From: Palsa-1447 sp964414785
Lineage (GTDB): Bacteria > Verrucomicrobiota > Verrucomicrobiia > Opitutales > Opitutaceae
Length of the DNA: 64,000 bases
Reading direction: 5' to 3'
Assembly: GCA_964414785.1 (NCBI GenBank)
Contig: CAYPXZ010000013.1
Span: 16,132 to 80,131 of the forward strand
This document shows positions 18,324 to 26,964 of this stretch, piece by piece. The notes below the pieces were generated by a model. It searched no databases, was not told where the DNA came from, and worked only from the letters and a program-made list of their open reading frames with translations. The number at the start of each line of letters is the position of its first letter. The stretch's first letter is position 1. Position numbers and translations under genes: made by a program.

Positions 18324-18626
18324 TCACTCCTGCGAGTCGTAGACCTGGACCTTGACCCATGAATCCTTGTTTTTCTCGACGAAGGCGAGATGGACGGGGT
18401 CCACCTGGTAGGAGTCGTGCGAGGGGCCGTCCCTGAACACGATTGTCAGCGCCAAATCGAAGCTCCGGTCCGTGACGCTTCGCTCGGCGATGGACGCGGG
18501 GGCCCCGACGTAGATGGACCCGATCGTCCTGACCGCGGAGAGCTTCTTCACCTCGGCGGTGAAGTTCGCCCTCTGGGCAGCCGTCAGCTCGGGCTTGAGC
18601 CAGAAATATACGGAGTGGATGAGCAT
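18324..18626 (-). CDS. Dabb-family (stress-responsive A/B barrel) protein
   Basis: A 100-residue dimeric ferredoxin-like alpha/beta barrel protein. Hallmarks are the first strand MLIHSVYFWLKPELT, the central SFDLALTIVFRD strand and the HLAFVEKNKDSW helix. Members range from stress-induced proteins of unknown role to small enzymes, so no activity is assigned. It is convergent with mocA and lies 12 bp downstream of the priA stop, so it may be read together with priA. Confidence 0.88.
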   Translation of the reverse strand: MLIHSVYFWLKPELTAAQRANFTAEVKKLSAVRTIGSIYVGAPASIAERSVTDRSFDLALTIVFRDGPSHDSYQVDPVHLAFVEKNKDSWVKVQVYDSQE

Positions 18627-18638
18627 GGCCGGGTCGTA

Positions 18639-20876
18639 TCAGACAAGGTTCATCGGGTCCACATCAAGCATCTGCGTCACGTCGTCGGGCCATTCGAAGT
18701 CATGCCGCAGCTTCGAGAGGTCCCCGATGACCTTCGTCACGCTCCCCACGAAGTACCAGAGCTGCCAGCGGTACTCGTCGCGGATCTTCTCTATCGGGGC
18801 CGGGGCCGGCCCGCGCAGCTCGACGCGGGATCCGAGGGCCTCGCCGACCCGCTTCGCCCACTGCTCGGAGAAGAACTTGAGCTTGTCGGGGTTCTTGCCC
18901 CTGAAGAGGTGGCGGATGAGGTGGCGCTCGGGGGGATAGCCGAAGCGCCGGCGGACTTCGAGCTCCGCGGCTGCGAACCCGTCGAAGTCGGCGTGGCGCG
19001 CGAATTGGATCGCCTCCGCCTGGGGCGTGAAGCTCTGTACCACCACCTCCCCGGCCTGGTCCCCCCTGCCAGCCCGGCCCGCGACCTGCACCAAGAGCTG
19101 GAATGTCCGCTCATTCGCGCGGAAGTCCGGTATGTGCATCGACAGGTCCGCATCCACAAGCCCGACAAGCGTCACGTTTGGAAAATCCAGGCCCTTCCCT
19201 ATCATCTGCGTTCCCACCAGGATATCGATCTTGCCCCTGCGGAAGTCGCCCAGGATCTCGCGGAACCGGTTCTTGCTGGCCATCGTGTCCGTGTCCATCC
19301 GCTCGATCTTGGCCGCCGGCAAGAGCCTCCTGACGGCCTCCTCGACGCGCTGGGTGCCGAGGCCCCGCCACCGGATGTCCGGCGCCCCGCATTTCGGGCA
19401 CCTCACCGGCGCGGGGCGCTGCTCCCCGCACAGGTGGCAGCGCAGCGTCTCGTCGGTCCGGTGGTAGGTCATCGTGATGCTGCAGTGCGGGCACTCCTCG
19501 ACGTTTCCGCACTTGCGGCACTGCATCGACGAGGAGTAGCCCCTGCGGTTGATGAAGAGTATCGTCTGCTCCTTGCGCTCGAACCTAAGGCGCATGGCAT
19601 CGGCCAGGGGCCTCGAAAGGGCCGTCGCCCCGCGCGACCGCATGACCTCGATCCTCATGTCGACGACCGTGAACGAGGGCAGGCTCCGGAAGTCAACCCG
19701 CTTGGTGAGGCGAAGGAGCGTGTACCGGCCCGACAGCGCGTTGGCGTGGCTCTCGAGCGAGGGGGTCGCCGAGCCCAGAAGGCAGTGGGCGCCGCACAGC
19801 CTGGCCCGCATGACCGCCACATCCCGGCCGTGGTAGCGCGGGCTCTCGTCCTGCTTGTAGGCCGGCTCGTGCTCCTCGTCCACGACGATCAGGGAGAGGT
19901 TCTTGACCGGCGCGAAGACCGCGGACCGGGCCCCGACGGCGACCCGGACCTCGCCGGAGGCGAGGGCCAGCCATCCGTCGAGGCGCTCCCCCTCGCCCAG
20001 GTGGCTGTGCCAGACGACGCACTTGTGGCCGGGGGCAATCGCCTCGAGCCTCGACCTGAGCCGGGCGACCGTCTGCGGGGTGAGCGCCACCTCGGGCACG
20101 AGCATGATCACCCCTCCGCCCGACTCGAGGGCGGTCTGTATCGACCTCAGGTAGACCTCGGTCTTGCCCGACCCGGTCACCCCATGGAGAAGGGACACCC
20201 CGAACCGGCCGCCGGAAAGGCTCCGCTCAAGGGACGCCACTGCGGCCCCCTGCTCGGCGTTGAGGACATGCGGCTGGGAGGCCACGAGCTCGCCGTGCGA
20301 CAGGTCGTCCGTGTAGGCGTCGCGCTCGACCCGGGTCACGGTCTCGAGAAGGACGCCCCTCTCGACCAGGGCGCGCGCGGAGGCGGGCGAGGTCCCCGTG
20401 CGCGTCAGCACAAGCTCCTTGGGGTGCGGCCGGACCTGGCGCTCGAGGAAGGCATAGAGCCTTGCCTGGGCGGGCGCCTTTCGGGCGAGCGCGGCAACCT
20501 CCTCACGGCCTAGCTTCCTGGCCACGCTGATGAAGCGCCTCTCCTTTATCCTCATCCCCCGGCGCACCGCCGAGGGGATCATGGACTCGATCACCGAGTC
20601 CAGGGGAGCCGCGTAGTATCCCGACATCCACCGGGCCAGATCCAGGAGGTCCCTAGTGAGCGCAGGGAACGGATAGATGGCCTCGGCGACCGATTTTAGG
20701 CGGTCGAGCGGGAAGTCGTCCGGCGGCCCGACGACCCCCACCACCCCGAGGCACATGGCGTGCCCGACGGGCACCCTGACGAGCGACCCCACGGCGCAGG
20801 CCGAGCGCAGCGGCTCCGGCACCTTGTAGTGCAGGACCTTGTCGAAGCCGGCCAACGGATGCACGCCCACGATCAT
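18639..20876 (-). CDS. priA: Primosomal replication restart helicase PriA
   Basis: A 745-residue superfamily 2 helicase that reloads the replisome at stalled forks. The N-terminal DNA-binding domain begins MIVGVHPLAGFDKVLHYKVP. Walker A is GVTGSGKTEVYL and the DEAH-type box is VVDEEHEP. The zinc-binding insertion has paired cysteines (CRKCGNVEECPHC, CHLCGEQ, CPKCGA). Motif V/VI is around GTQMIGKGLDFPNV and QVAGRAGRG. The frame is open further upstream, but the conserved PriA N-terminus starts at ATG 20876, so I set the start there. Confidence 0.95.
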   Translation of the reverse strand: MIVGVHPLAGFDKVLHYKVPEPLRSACAVGSLVRVPVGHAMCLGVVGVVGPPDDFPLDRLKSVAEAIYPFPALTRDLLDLARWMSGYYAAPLDSVIESMIPSAVRRGMRIKERRFISVARKLGREEVAALARKAPAQARLYAFLERQVRPHPKELVLTRTGTSPASARALVERGVLLETVTRVERDAYTDDLSHGELVASQPHVLNAEQGAAVASLERSLSGGRFGVSLLHGVTGSGKTEVYLRSIQTALESGGGVIMLVPEVALTPQTVARLRSRLEAIAPGHKCVVWHSHLGEGERLDGWLALASGEVRVAVGARSAVFAPVKNLSLIVVDEEHEPAYKQDESPRYHGRDVAVMRARLCGAHCLLGSATPSLESHANALSGRYTLLRLTKRVDFRSLPSFTVVDMRIEVMRSRGATALSRPLADAMRLRFERKEQTILFINRRGYSSSMQCRKCGNVEECPHCSITMTYHRTDETLRCHLCGEQRPAPVRCPKCGAPDIRWRGLGTQRVEEAVRRLLPAAKIERMDTDTMASKNRFREILGDFRRGKIDILVGTQMIGKGLDFPNVTLVGLVDADLSMHIPDFRANERTFQLLVQVAGRAGRGDQAGEVVVQSFTPQAEAIQFARHADFDGFAAAELEVRRRFGYPPERHLIRHLFRGKNPDKLKFFSEQWAKRVGEALGSRVELRGPAPAPIEKIRDEYRWQLWYFVGSVTKVIGDLSKLRHDFEWPDDVTQMLDVDPMNLV

Positions 20877-20985
20877 CGCTTTGGTGAAACGTGATTGAGC
20901 TCGCACGCGGCGGCGCGCGCAACCCCATTGCGCTTGGAAGGGATCGCATTGACAGTCCGGCCCGAGGCGGGCGACAGTCCCAGCC

Positions 20986-21453
20986 GTGAGTATCCCTTCG
21001 GCCCGGGAAAAATTCCGGAAGTTCCTTGCCCAAAGAGGCCTTCGAGTAACCAGCCAGCGGCTGGCCATCTTTGACGCGGCATTCGCCCGCAAGGAGCACT
21101 TTACCGCCGAGCAGCTTCTGGACTACGCCCGCTCGATCGACGACTCCGTGTCGAGGGCCACCGTCTACCGCACCCTCCCCATCATGACCGGCAGCGCGCT
21201 CCTCAGGGAGATCGACATCGGCAGCGGGGAGAAGTTCTACATGCCCAACCTGGAGCAGAACACCCAGATCGCCCAGGTCGTGTGCATAGACTGCGACCGA
21301 ATCTTTGAGATCAGCGCCCCGTTCATGGAATGGTATGGCAGCACGGTGTCATCCAAGCTCGGGCTCTCCCCGGTTTCCCAGCGCCTGCAGGTGAGCGCTC
21401 GGTGCAACGCCCTGCGCGACACCGGCACGTGCCCGCGCAGGGGCAAGGACTGA
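20986..21453 (+). CDS. Fur-family transcriptional regulator with degenerate metal sites
   Basis: A 155-residue Fur/PerR-like protein starting at GTG 20986. The winged-helix DNA-binding part is clear (QRGLRVTSQRLAIFDAAFAR; SVSRATVYRTLPIMTGSALL). The dimerisation domain keeps the first structural zinc pair (CIDC). The usual histidine-rich metal-sensing stretch before it is replaced by LEQNTQIAQVV, and the second CxxC pair is replaced by CNALRDTGTC followed by a basic tail. It may be insensitive to metal or sense something else. It is divergent from priA, and a TPR gene starts 9 bp after its stop. Confidence 0.85.
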   Translation: MSIPSAREKFRKFLAQRGLRVTSQRLAIFDAAFARKEHFTAEQLLDYARSIDDSVSRATVYRTLPIMTGSALLREIDIGSGEKFYMPNLEQNTQIAQVVCIDCDRIFEISAPFMEWYGSTVSSKLGLSPVSQRLQVSARCNALRDTGTCPRRGKD

Positions 21454-21461
21454 CGCCCGCC

Positions 21462-21836
21462 ATGCCCGAGGAAACCCTTCGCGACACGGCATTTGAGGTC
21501 AGCTTTTTCGAGTCGGTCCTTCGCCACGACCCCCAGTGCGTGGAGGTGATCGAGATCCTCGGGGGCATGTACACGAAGCTCGGGAGGATCGCGGACGGCC
21601 TGAAGATGGACCGCAAGCTCGTGAGGCTCCAGCCCGGGAACGCAACGGCCCACTACAACCTCGCCTGCAGCCTGGCGCTGAGCAAGCGCAACTCCGACGC
21701 GTTGCGCTCGCTCAAGCACGCGATTGGCCTCGGGTACCGGGATTTCGAGTGGATGGCCCACGATCCCGACCTCCAGGGCCTCAAGCGGAAACCTGAGTTC
21801 GCCGCGATCGTCGCGCAGCTCAAGCCGCAGAGCTGA
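21462..21836 (+). CDS. TPR-repeat protein
   Basis: A 124-residue protein with about two tetratricopeptide repeats (CVEVIEILGGMYTKLGRIAD, followed by LVRLQPGNATAHYNLACSLA). A C-terminal half-repeat (DPDLQGLKRKPEFAAIVAQL) is common in small verrucomicrobial and bacteroidete TPR proteins. It has no signal peptide. It probably mediates protein-protein contacts; no partner can be named. I start at ATG 21462 because the longer open frame reads through the fur gene. It is tightly spaced between the Fur-like gene and the ElyC-like gene, suggesting one transcript. Confidence 0.82.
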   Translation: MPEETLRDTAFEVSFFESVLRHDPQCVEVIEILGGMYTKLGRIADGLKMDRKLVRLQPGNATAHYNLACSLALSKRNSDALRSLKHAIGLGYRDFEWMAHDPDLQGLKRKPEFAAIVAQLKPQS

Positions 21837-21844
21837 ACCGGCCC

Positions 21845-22630
21845 GTGTTCTGGTTGAAGAAGGTCGTCTCGTTCTGGCTGATGCCGCTGCCCGTTTGCGT
21901 GGGCCTGCTGTTCGTGGGCGTTGCCCTGCTTCGCTCGGCCCGCCGGCCGGCGTTGGGCCGGCGGCTCGTGCTCTTGGCCGCGGTCCTCCTTTTCCTATTC
22001 TCCAACCGGTTCGTAAGCCTGCACCTCCTCGGGCCCCTGGAGGCAAGGTATCCCGCAATTCCGGAAGCCTCAGCCCGTTCGGCGGTTCCGGCCCAGGTCG
22101 AGGGATGCGCCTACGTGGTGGTCCTGGGGAGCGCAAACAGCGACGTCCCAGGGATTCCCGCCACGAGCCGGCTCTCCACCTCCGGACTCGGAAGGCTCGT
22201 CGAGGCCATCCGGATCCTCAACCTGCTTCCCAGTGCGCGGCTTATCGTGAGCGGCCCCGGCCGCCCGGGCCATCCTTCCCATGCGGCCATCCTCGCCCTG
22301 GCCGCCGAGTCCCTGGGGGTCAGCCCGGGCAGGATCACCCTTATCGAGGACGCCCGCGACACCGAGGACGAGTCCAGGGCCGTGGCGGGGATTGTGGCCG
22401 GCAAGCGCACGGCGCTCGTCACCTCGGCGTGGCACATGCCCCGGGCGGCCGCGCTCTTTGGCAGGGCCGGCGTCACGTTCGTTCCCTGTCCGTCCGACTT
22501 CGGGGCGGGCACGAGCCTCTCGTCGGCTTGGCAGGGCGCGTATTTCGACAGCGAGTCGCTCGAGCGCAGCACCCTCGCCGTCCACGAATGGATAGGCCTG
22601 CTCTGGCTTCGGCTTCGCGACGCCATCTGA
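21845..22630 (+). CDS. ElyC/SanA/YdcF-family (DUF218) membrane protein
   Basis: A 261-residue protein starting at GTG 21845. Two hydrophobic segments at the N-terminus (residues 7-27 and 39-55) anchor a DUF218 domain. Its core motifs are YVVVLGSA, RLIVSGPG, IEDARDTEDES and LVTSAWHMPRA, the last with the conserved histidine. ElyC and SanA act in envelope integrity and peptidoglycan or lipid-carrier metabolism in E. coli. Membership is clear, the substrate is not. It begins 8 bp after the TPR gene. Confidence 0.88.
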   Translation: MFWLKKVVSFWLMPLPVCVGLLFVGVALLRSARRPALGRRLVLLAAVLLFLFSNRFVSLHLLGPLEARYPAIPEASARSAVPAQVEGCAYVVVLGSANSDVPGIPATSRLSTSGLGRLVEAIRILNLLPSARLIVSGPGRPGHPSHAAILALAAESLGVSPGRITLIEDARDTEDESRAVAGIVAGKRTALVTSAWHMPRAAALFGRAGVTFVPCPSDFGAGTSLSSAWQGAYFDSESLERSTLAVHEWIGLLWLRLRDAI

Positions 22631-22693
22631 ACCCCTGCGCACGCCAAGATTTTACTTCGCCACGGCCGTTTCAAAATCGTAACAAAGACACCT

Positions 22694-23332
22694 ATGAATT
22701 TCCTCACGAGGATAAGCGGCAAGAGCGAACTGTTCTTCGATCTGCTTGAGGGGGGCGCCCAGGAGGCCAAGGTCAGCGTGGACCTATTCTCCAAGTTCCT
22801 GCTCCAGATGGATGACGGAAAGCAGCCCGCGGGCCTCGACGACTTCATCCAGGCCCGCCGAAAGGAGAAGCGCATCCGGCACCTGATGACTGAGGCCCTC
22901 AGCCGCACCTTCATCACCCCCCTCGACCGCGAGGACATCGAGGCTCTCTCCGTAGCGCTTTACCGCATCCCCAAGCAGGTCGAGAAGATCGTCGAGCGCC
23001 TGGCCATCTATCCGGGCCGGGTCCCCCATGAGATGTTCAGCCGCCAGGCCGAGCTCATGAGCAAGGCCGCGGAGGCCCTGGTGTTCATGGTGAAGCAGCT
23101 GCGCAAGGGAACGACCCTGGACTCCATCCGCGAGGCCAATGACCGGCTGCAGTTCGCCGAGGGCGAGGCGGACAAGGTGATGCTCGATCAGCTGCGCGGC
23201 CTCTACAGCGGCCCGTGCGACGCCAAGGAGCTCGTCATCCTGCAGAAGCTCTTCGAGATGGTTGAGCAGGCCGTCGACCGCTGCCGCAACGCGGGCAACA
23301 TCGTCGTCCAGATCGCGCTCAAGCATTCCTGA
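22694..23332 (+). CDS. DUF47/PhoU-like phosphate transport regulator
   Basis: A 212-residue all-helical protein related to PhoU (DUF47). It starts MNFLTRISGKSELFFDLLEG and ends with EMVEQAVDRCRNAGNIVVQIA, the helix that carries the conserved metal-binding E/D-x-x-D pattern. DUF47 genes usually precede pit genes and modulate low-affinity phosphate uptake. The pit gene starts 13 bp downstream, and the high-affinity pst operon is on the opposite strand just beyond it. Confidence 0.92.
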   Translation: MNFLTRISGKSELFFDLLEGGAQEAKVSVDLFSKFLLQMDDGKQPAGLDDFIQARRKEKRIRHLMTEALSRTFITPLDREDIEALSVALYRIPKQVEKIVERLAIYPGRVPHEMFSRQAELMSKAAEALVFMVKQLRKGTTLDSIREANDRLQFAEGEADKVMLDQLRGLYSGPCDAKELVILQKLFEMVEQAVDRCRNAGNIVVQIALKHS

Positions 23333-23345
23333 GCCGAGGCGCCCC

Positions 23346-24383
23346 ATGACGCTTCTCGTCCTCGTCCTGTGCTCGGCGGTCGTATTCGAGTACATCAACG
23401 GCTTCCACGACACCGCGAACGCGATTGCGACGGTCGTCTCCACCAAGGTCCTCACCCCGCGCCTGGCGGTGGCCTGGGCCTCGTTCTGGAATCTCGTCGG
23501 GGCCCTCTCGGGGACCGCAGTCGCCTCGACCATCGCAAAGGGACTCGTGGACACGAATGCGGTCACCACAACCGTCCTTCTCTGCACGCTGCTTGCCGCC
23601 ATAGTCTGGGGCCTGCTCACGTGGTGGCTCGGCCTTCCCTCCAGCAGCTCGCATGCGCTCGTGGGGGGCCTCTGTGGGGCGACGATCGCGGGCTCGGGGG
23701 GAAACTGGGGGGTCCTTCGGTGGTCGCACGGCCTCTGGCCGAAGGTGGTCTTGCCGATGTTCACCTCCCCCGTCATCGGGTTTGTGGGCGGCATGTTCCT
23801 TATGAGCCTGATCATGGTCACGTTCAGCCGCGCCCGCCCCCGGTTCGTGTCCTCCTTCTTCGGAAAGGCCCAGCTGGTGAGCGCCGGGTTCATGGGCTTC
23901 AGCCACGGCTCGAACGACGCCCAGAAGACCATGGGGATCGTCACGCTCACCCTCATGACCGCCACCCGCCAGGGGCTTTTCGACAGCCTGCCGGGATGGG
24001 CCGGTTTCCTGAGGATCCCGGAGGAGAGCGGGGTGCCGAAGTGGATCGTCGTGGCCTGCGCCCTCACGATGGCCGCCGGCACCGCGGGCGGCGGCATGCG
24101 GATAATCCGGACCATGGGCCAAAGGCTCGTCAAGCTCCAGCCGGTCCAGGGGTTCGCGGCGGAGACGACGGCCGCCTGCGTCATCTACGGGGCATCGATG
24201 CTCGGGGTTCCCGTCTCGACGACCCACGTGATCTCGACCTCGATCATGGGAGTGGGCGCGACCAAGCGGCTAAACGCCGTCAAGTGGGGTGTCGTCGAGC
24301 GCATCGTCATGGCGTGGCTCCTGACGCTCCCCGTGACGGGCCTTATCGGCGCGGGCCTTGTCCTGCTGCTGAGGGCGTCCTGA
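23346..24383 (+). CDS. pit: Low-affinity inorganic phosphate transporter (Pit family)
   Basis: A 345-residue polytopic inner-membrane protein. The Pit/PiT signature is in the first repeat (EYINGFHDTANAIATVVSTK) and is echoed in the second half (GFSHGSNDAQKTMGIVTL). The middle ends with GLPSSSSHALVGGL. It imports phosphate, probably as a metal-phosphate complex with protons. The preferred start is ATG 23346, 13 bp after the DUF47 stop, because the frame upstream of it overlaps DUF47. A hairpin and then the convergent phoR gene follow immediately. Confidence 0.95.
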   Translation: MTLLVLVLCSAVVFEYINGFHDTANAIATVVSTKVLTPRLAVAWASFWNLVGALSGTAVASTIAKGLVDTNAVTTTVLLCTLLAAIVWGLLTWWLGLPSSSSHALVGGLCGATIAGSGGNWGVLRWSHGLWPKVVLPMFTSPVIGFVGGMFLMSLIMVTFSRARPRFVSSFFGKAQLVSAGFMGFSHGSNDAQKTMGIVTLTLMTATRQGLFDSLPGWAGFLRIPEESGVPKWIVVACALTMAAGTAGGGMRIIRTMGQRLVKLQPVQGFAAETTAACVIYGASMLGVPVSTTHVISTSIMGVGATKRLNAVKWGVVERIVMAWLLTLPVTGLIGAGLVLLLRAS

Positions 24384-24384
24384 G

Positions 24385-24398
24385 GCGCCCCCGGGCGC
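24385..24398. terminator. Short GC hairpin between convergent pit and phoR
   Basis: GCGCCC-CC-GGGCGC forms a 6-bp perfect stem exactly in the 16-bp gap between two convergent stop codons. No T-run follows on either strand, so it may only pause transcription or be a weak bidirectional terminator. Confidence 0.35.
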
Positions 24399-24399
24399 G

Positions 24400-25590
24400 C
24401 TATTTCTGGGCCGGGACCCCGGGAAAGGTCAGGATGAACCGCGCGCCCGACCCCGGCTCGCTCTCGATCCTGACGTCCCCACCGTGGGCCCCGACCACGT
24501 GCTTGACGATCGCAAGGCCGAGCCCGGTCCCTCCCTGCTCCCGCGACCGCGCCTTATCGACCCGGTAGAACCGCTCGAAAATCCTCAGCTGCGCGTCCTT
24601 CGCGATGCCGGGGCCGTCATCGGTCACAACGACCTCGATCCTCCCGTCGTCAAGAATCCGCCCGTCCACTGCGGTCGTCCCCCCGGGGCGGCCATACTTG
24701 ATCGCGTTGTCGATCAGGTTTGAGATCACCTGACGGATCCGGTCGTTGTCGGCGAGGACGACGAGCGCCGCCGGGACGTTGTTCTCAAGCCTCACGTCGC
24801 GCGCATGCGCGCGCAGCTGCAGGTCGTCGATCGCGTCCTGGACGGTGGACCTGACGGGGAGCGGCTGGCGGTCGAGCCTTAGCCCGCCGGAGTCCAGGGT
24901 CGAAAGCAGGAGCAGGTCGTCGATCAGGAGCGCCAGCCGGTTCGCATGCTTGTCGATGATCTGCAAGAAGCGGGTAAGCGCGGCGGGGTCGTCCTTCGCG
25001 CCGTCCAGAAGCGTCTCCGCCGCGCTCTTGATCAGCGAAAGGGGCGTCCTCAGCTCGTGGCTCACGTTGGCCACGAACTCCTGGCGCACACCCTCGAGCT
25101 GACGCAGCCTCGTGAGGTCGTGAAACACGATGATCGCGCCGTCGTTCGCGCCGCCGGCGTCGCGCAGGGCGAGCGCGTTCACCTGCAGGAACCTAGGCGC
25201 CTCCATCGAGTCGATCCTTATCTCGTGCCCGAGGACCTCGAGTTCCCTGTCCAGGCGGGCGACGATCGCAGCGACCTCGTGGTTGCGGGTCGCCTCCATG
25301 ATCGTCTTGCCGGCCCCGTGGCCGTCGAAGCCGAATAGCGCCTTCGCCGCACGGTTCGCCAGCCGGATCCGCCCCCCTCCGTCGACGACGATGAGGCCCT
25401 CGACCATCCGGTCGAAGAGGTCCGCCGTCCTCTGGGTCTGCTCCCTAAGCTCCGCATCGCGCCGGGCGCGCTGCTCGGCGGCGTCTCTTCGGCCCTTCTC
25501 CTCCTCGGTCTTTCGCAGCAGGCGCTCCCTGCTCCACGCCGCGGCCAGGGCGACCACCGTCGCTATCAGCAGGATCAGGGCGGCTTCCAT
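24400..25590 (-). CDS. phoR: PhoR-like phosphate sensor histidine kinase
   Basis: A 396-residue kinase. One N-terminal membrane helix (residues 4-20) is followed by a coiled coil, a PAS domain (LFDRMVEGLIVVDGGGRIRL), then HisKA (VANVSHELRTPLSLIKSAAE) and a HATPase domain with NLIDNAIKYG, TDDGPGIA and GGTGLGLAIVK. The architecture matches PhoR, which senses phosphate status through PhoU and the Pst complex rather than by a periplasmic domain. It is the last gene of the pst-phoU-phoB-phoR series, 9 bp after phoB. Confidence 0.92.
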   Translation of the reverse strand: MEAALILLIATVVALAAAWSRERLLRKTEEEKGRRDAAEQRARRDAELREQTQRTADLFDRMVEGLIVVDGGGRIRLANRAAKALFGFDGHGAGKTIMEATRNHEVAAIVARLDRELEVLGHEIRIDSMEAPRFLQVNALALRDAGGANDGAIIVFHDLTRLRQLEGVRQEFVANVSHELRTPLSLIKSAAETLLDGAKDDPAALTRFLQIIDKHANRLALLIDDLLLLSTLDSGGLRLDRQPLPVRSTVQDAIDDLQLRAHARDVRLENNVPAALVVLADNDRIRQVISNLIDNAIKYGRPGGTTAVDGRILDDGRIEVVVTDDGPGIAKDAQLRIFERFYRVDKARSREQGGTGLGLAIVKHVVGAHGGDVRIESEPGSGARFILTFPGVPAQK

Positions 25591-25599
25591 CCGTGCCTT

Positions 25600-26286
25600 C
25601 TAGGCGTCGGCAGCGAATCGGTAACCGACGCCACGGACGGTCTCGAGATGCTGCGCGGCCATGCCGAGCTTCTCGCGCAGCCTGCGCATGTGGGTGTCCA
25701 CGGTGCGGCTGTCGATGGGGTTCTCGTACCCCCAGACGTCCTGGAGCAGGCGGTCGCGCGACTGCACGCGGCCCCTCCTGCGGGCGAGGATCTCAAGAAG
25801 CTTGAACTCGGTCGCGGTGAGGATGATTCCCCTGCCCCCGACCTGGACCGAATGCCGGGGAACGTCGATGAAGATGTCGCCGATCCTCAGCTGGCTTCCC
25901 GGGTCGTCCCCGGACTTCACCCTCGAGAGCTGCTTCTTGATCCGGATGACAAGCTCCCTCGGGCTGAACGGCTTGGTGACATAGTCGTCCGCACCCAGCT
26001 CAAGCCCCAGTACCCTGTCCATTTCGGCTGCGCGCGCGGTGAGCATGATCACGGGGATGGAGGCCGTCGAGGCGTCGCGCCGGAGTATCTTGCACACCTC
26101 GAGCCCGTCAACCTCCGGGAGCATCAGGTCGAGGACGATCAGGTCCGGGCGCTCGTCCCTCGCTATGGCTATGGCCCGAGTGCCGTCCTTGGCGAAGATG
26201 GGGGTATAGCCGGCCTCCCGGAGCTTGAAGCCGAGGACCTCGAGCGCATCCGGCTCGTCGTCAACTACCAGGATCTTTGTCTTCAT
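25600..26286 (-). CDS. phoB: PhoB-like response regulator
   Basis: A 228-residue OmpR/PhoB-family regulator. The receiver has the acidic pair VVDDEPDA, the phosphoacceptor aspartate in LIVLDLMLPEVDG, and VTKPFSPREL. The winged-helix output domain ends with DTHMRRLREKLG and VRGVGYRFA. It should activate phosphate-starvation genes by binding Pho boxes; a candidate box is found before pstS. Its start lies 26 bp inside the end of phoU, so translation is probably coupled. Confidence 0.94.
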   Translation of the reverse strand: MKTKILVVDDEPDALEVLGFKLREAGYTPIFAKDGTRAIAIARDERPDLIVLDLMLPEVDGLEVCKILRRDASTASIPVIMLTARAAEMDRVLGLELGADDYVTKPFSPRELVIRIKKQLSRVKSGDDPGSQLRIGDIFIDVPRHSVQVGGRGIILTATEFKLLEILARRRGRVQSRDRLLQDVWGYENPIDSRTVDTHMRRLREKLGMAAQHLETVRGVGYRFAADA

Positions 26287-26941
26287 GGGTCTTTTGTCCG
26301 GAGTGCCTGATGTCGACCGCCTCGTAGAGGTAGACGACGTCCTCGGCCACGTTCGTCGCGTGGTCTGCGATTCTCTCCAGACATTTGGAGATGACCATGA
26401 GATTGAGGCAGCGCGTGATGTTGGCCGGGCGCTCCACCATGAAGCTCGAGAGCTCGCGGTGAAGCTGGCGGTTGAGGTTGTCGACCTCCGTGTCGCGCCG
26501 GATCACCGCGCGCGCCTTGTCGGGCTCGCGGTTGATGAATGCCGATATGGAGTCCCTGAGCATCTCAAGGGCCATGGTCGCCATGCGCGGGAGGTCGATG
26601 TAGGCCTTGAGCTGCTGCTCGGTGTTGAGCTCGATCGCCCGGCGGGCGATCGTGACCGCGGAATCCCCCACCCGCTCGAGGTTCTGGGAGATCTTCATCG
26701 CGACCGTCGTAAGCCTGAGGTCGGTGGCCACGGGGGCCTTCGCCAGCAGGTGGATCGCGATGTCGTCGATCTCAACCTCGAACTGGTCGATGATGTTGTC
26801 GTCGTCGATGACCGCCTGGGCGAGCGGGTCGTCGCGCTCAACAAGCGCCCGCATGGAGCGGGTGAGGGCCGCCTCGGCATGGCTTGCCATGGCGAGCAGG
26901 CTCTCCTTGAGCTGGTTCATTTCCTCGGCGTAGTGGGTCAT
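26261..26941 (-). CDS. phoU: Phosphate signalling protein PhoU
   Basis: A 226-residue protein of two homologous three-helix bundles. It starts MTHYAEEMNQLKESLLAMAS. The metal-binding E-x-x-x-D patterns are in IDQFEVEIDDIAIHLLAK and in the second repeat (ISKCLERIADHATNVAEDVV). PhoU links Pst transport activity to PhoR kinase inhibition. It sits between pstB and phoB in the usual order, 23 bp from the pstB stop and overlapping phoB by 26 bp. Confidence 0.95.
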   Translation of the reverse strand: MTHYAEEMNQLKESLLAMASHAEAALTRSMRALVERDDPLAQAVIDDDNIIDQFEVEIDDIAIHLLAKAPVATDLRLTTVAMKISQNLERVGDSAVTIARRAIELNTEQQLKAYIDLPRMATMALEMLRDSISAFINREPDKARAVIRRDTEVDNLNRQLHRELSSFMVERPANITRCLNLMVISKCLERIADHATNVAEDVVYLYEAVDIRHSGQKTHEDKDPGS

Positions 26942-26964
26942 CGCGGGATTGGGTTTTGGATCGA

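Noticed and set aside
18390..20513. Long plus-strand frame (707 codons) opposite priA
   Set aside because: It is antisense to a clearly conserved gene, with composition typical of a shadow frame in high-GC DNA.
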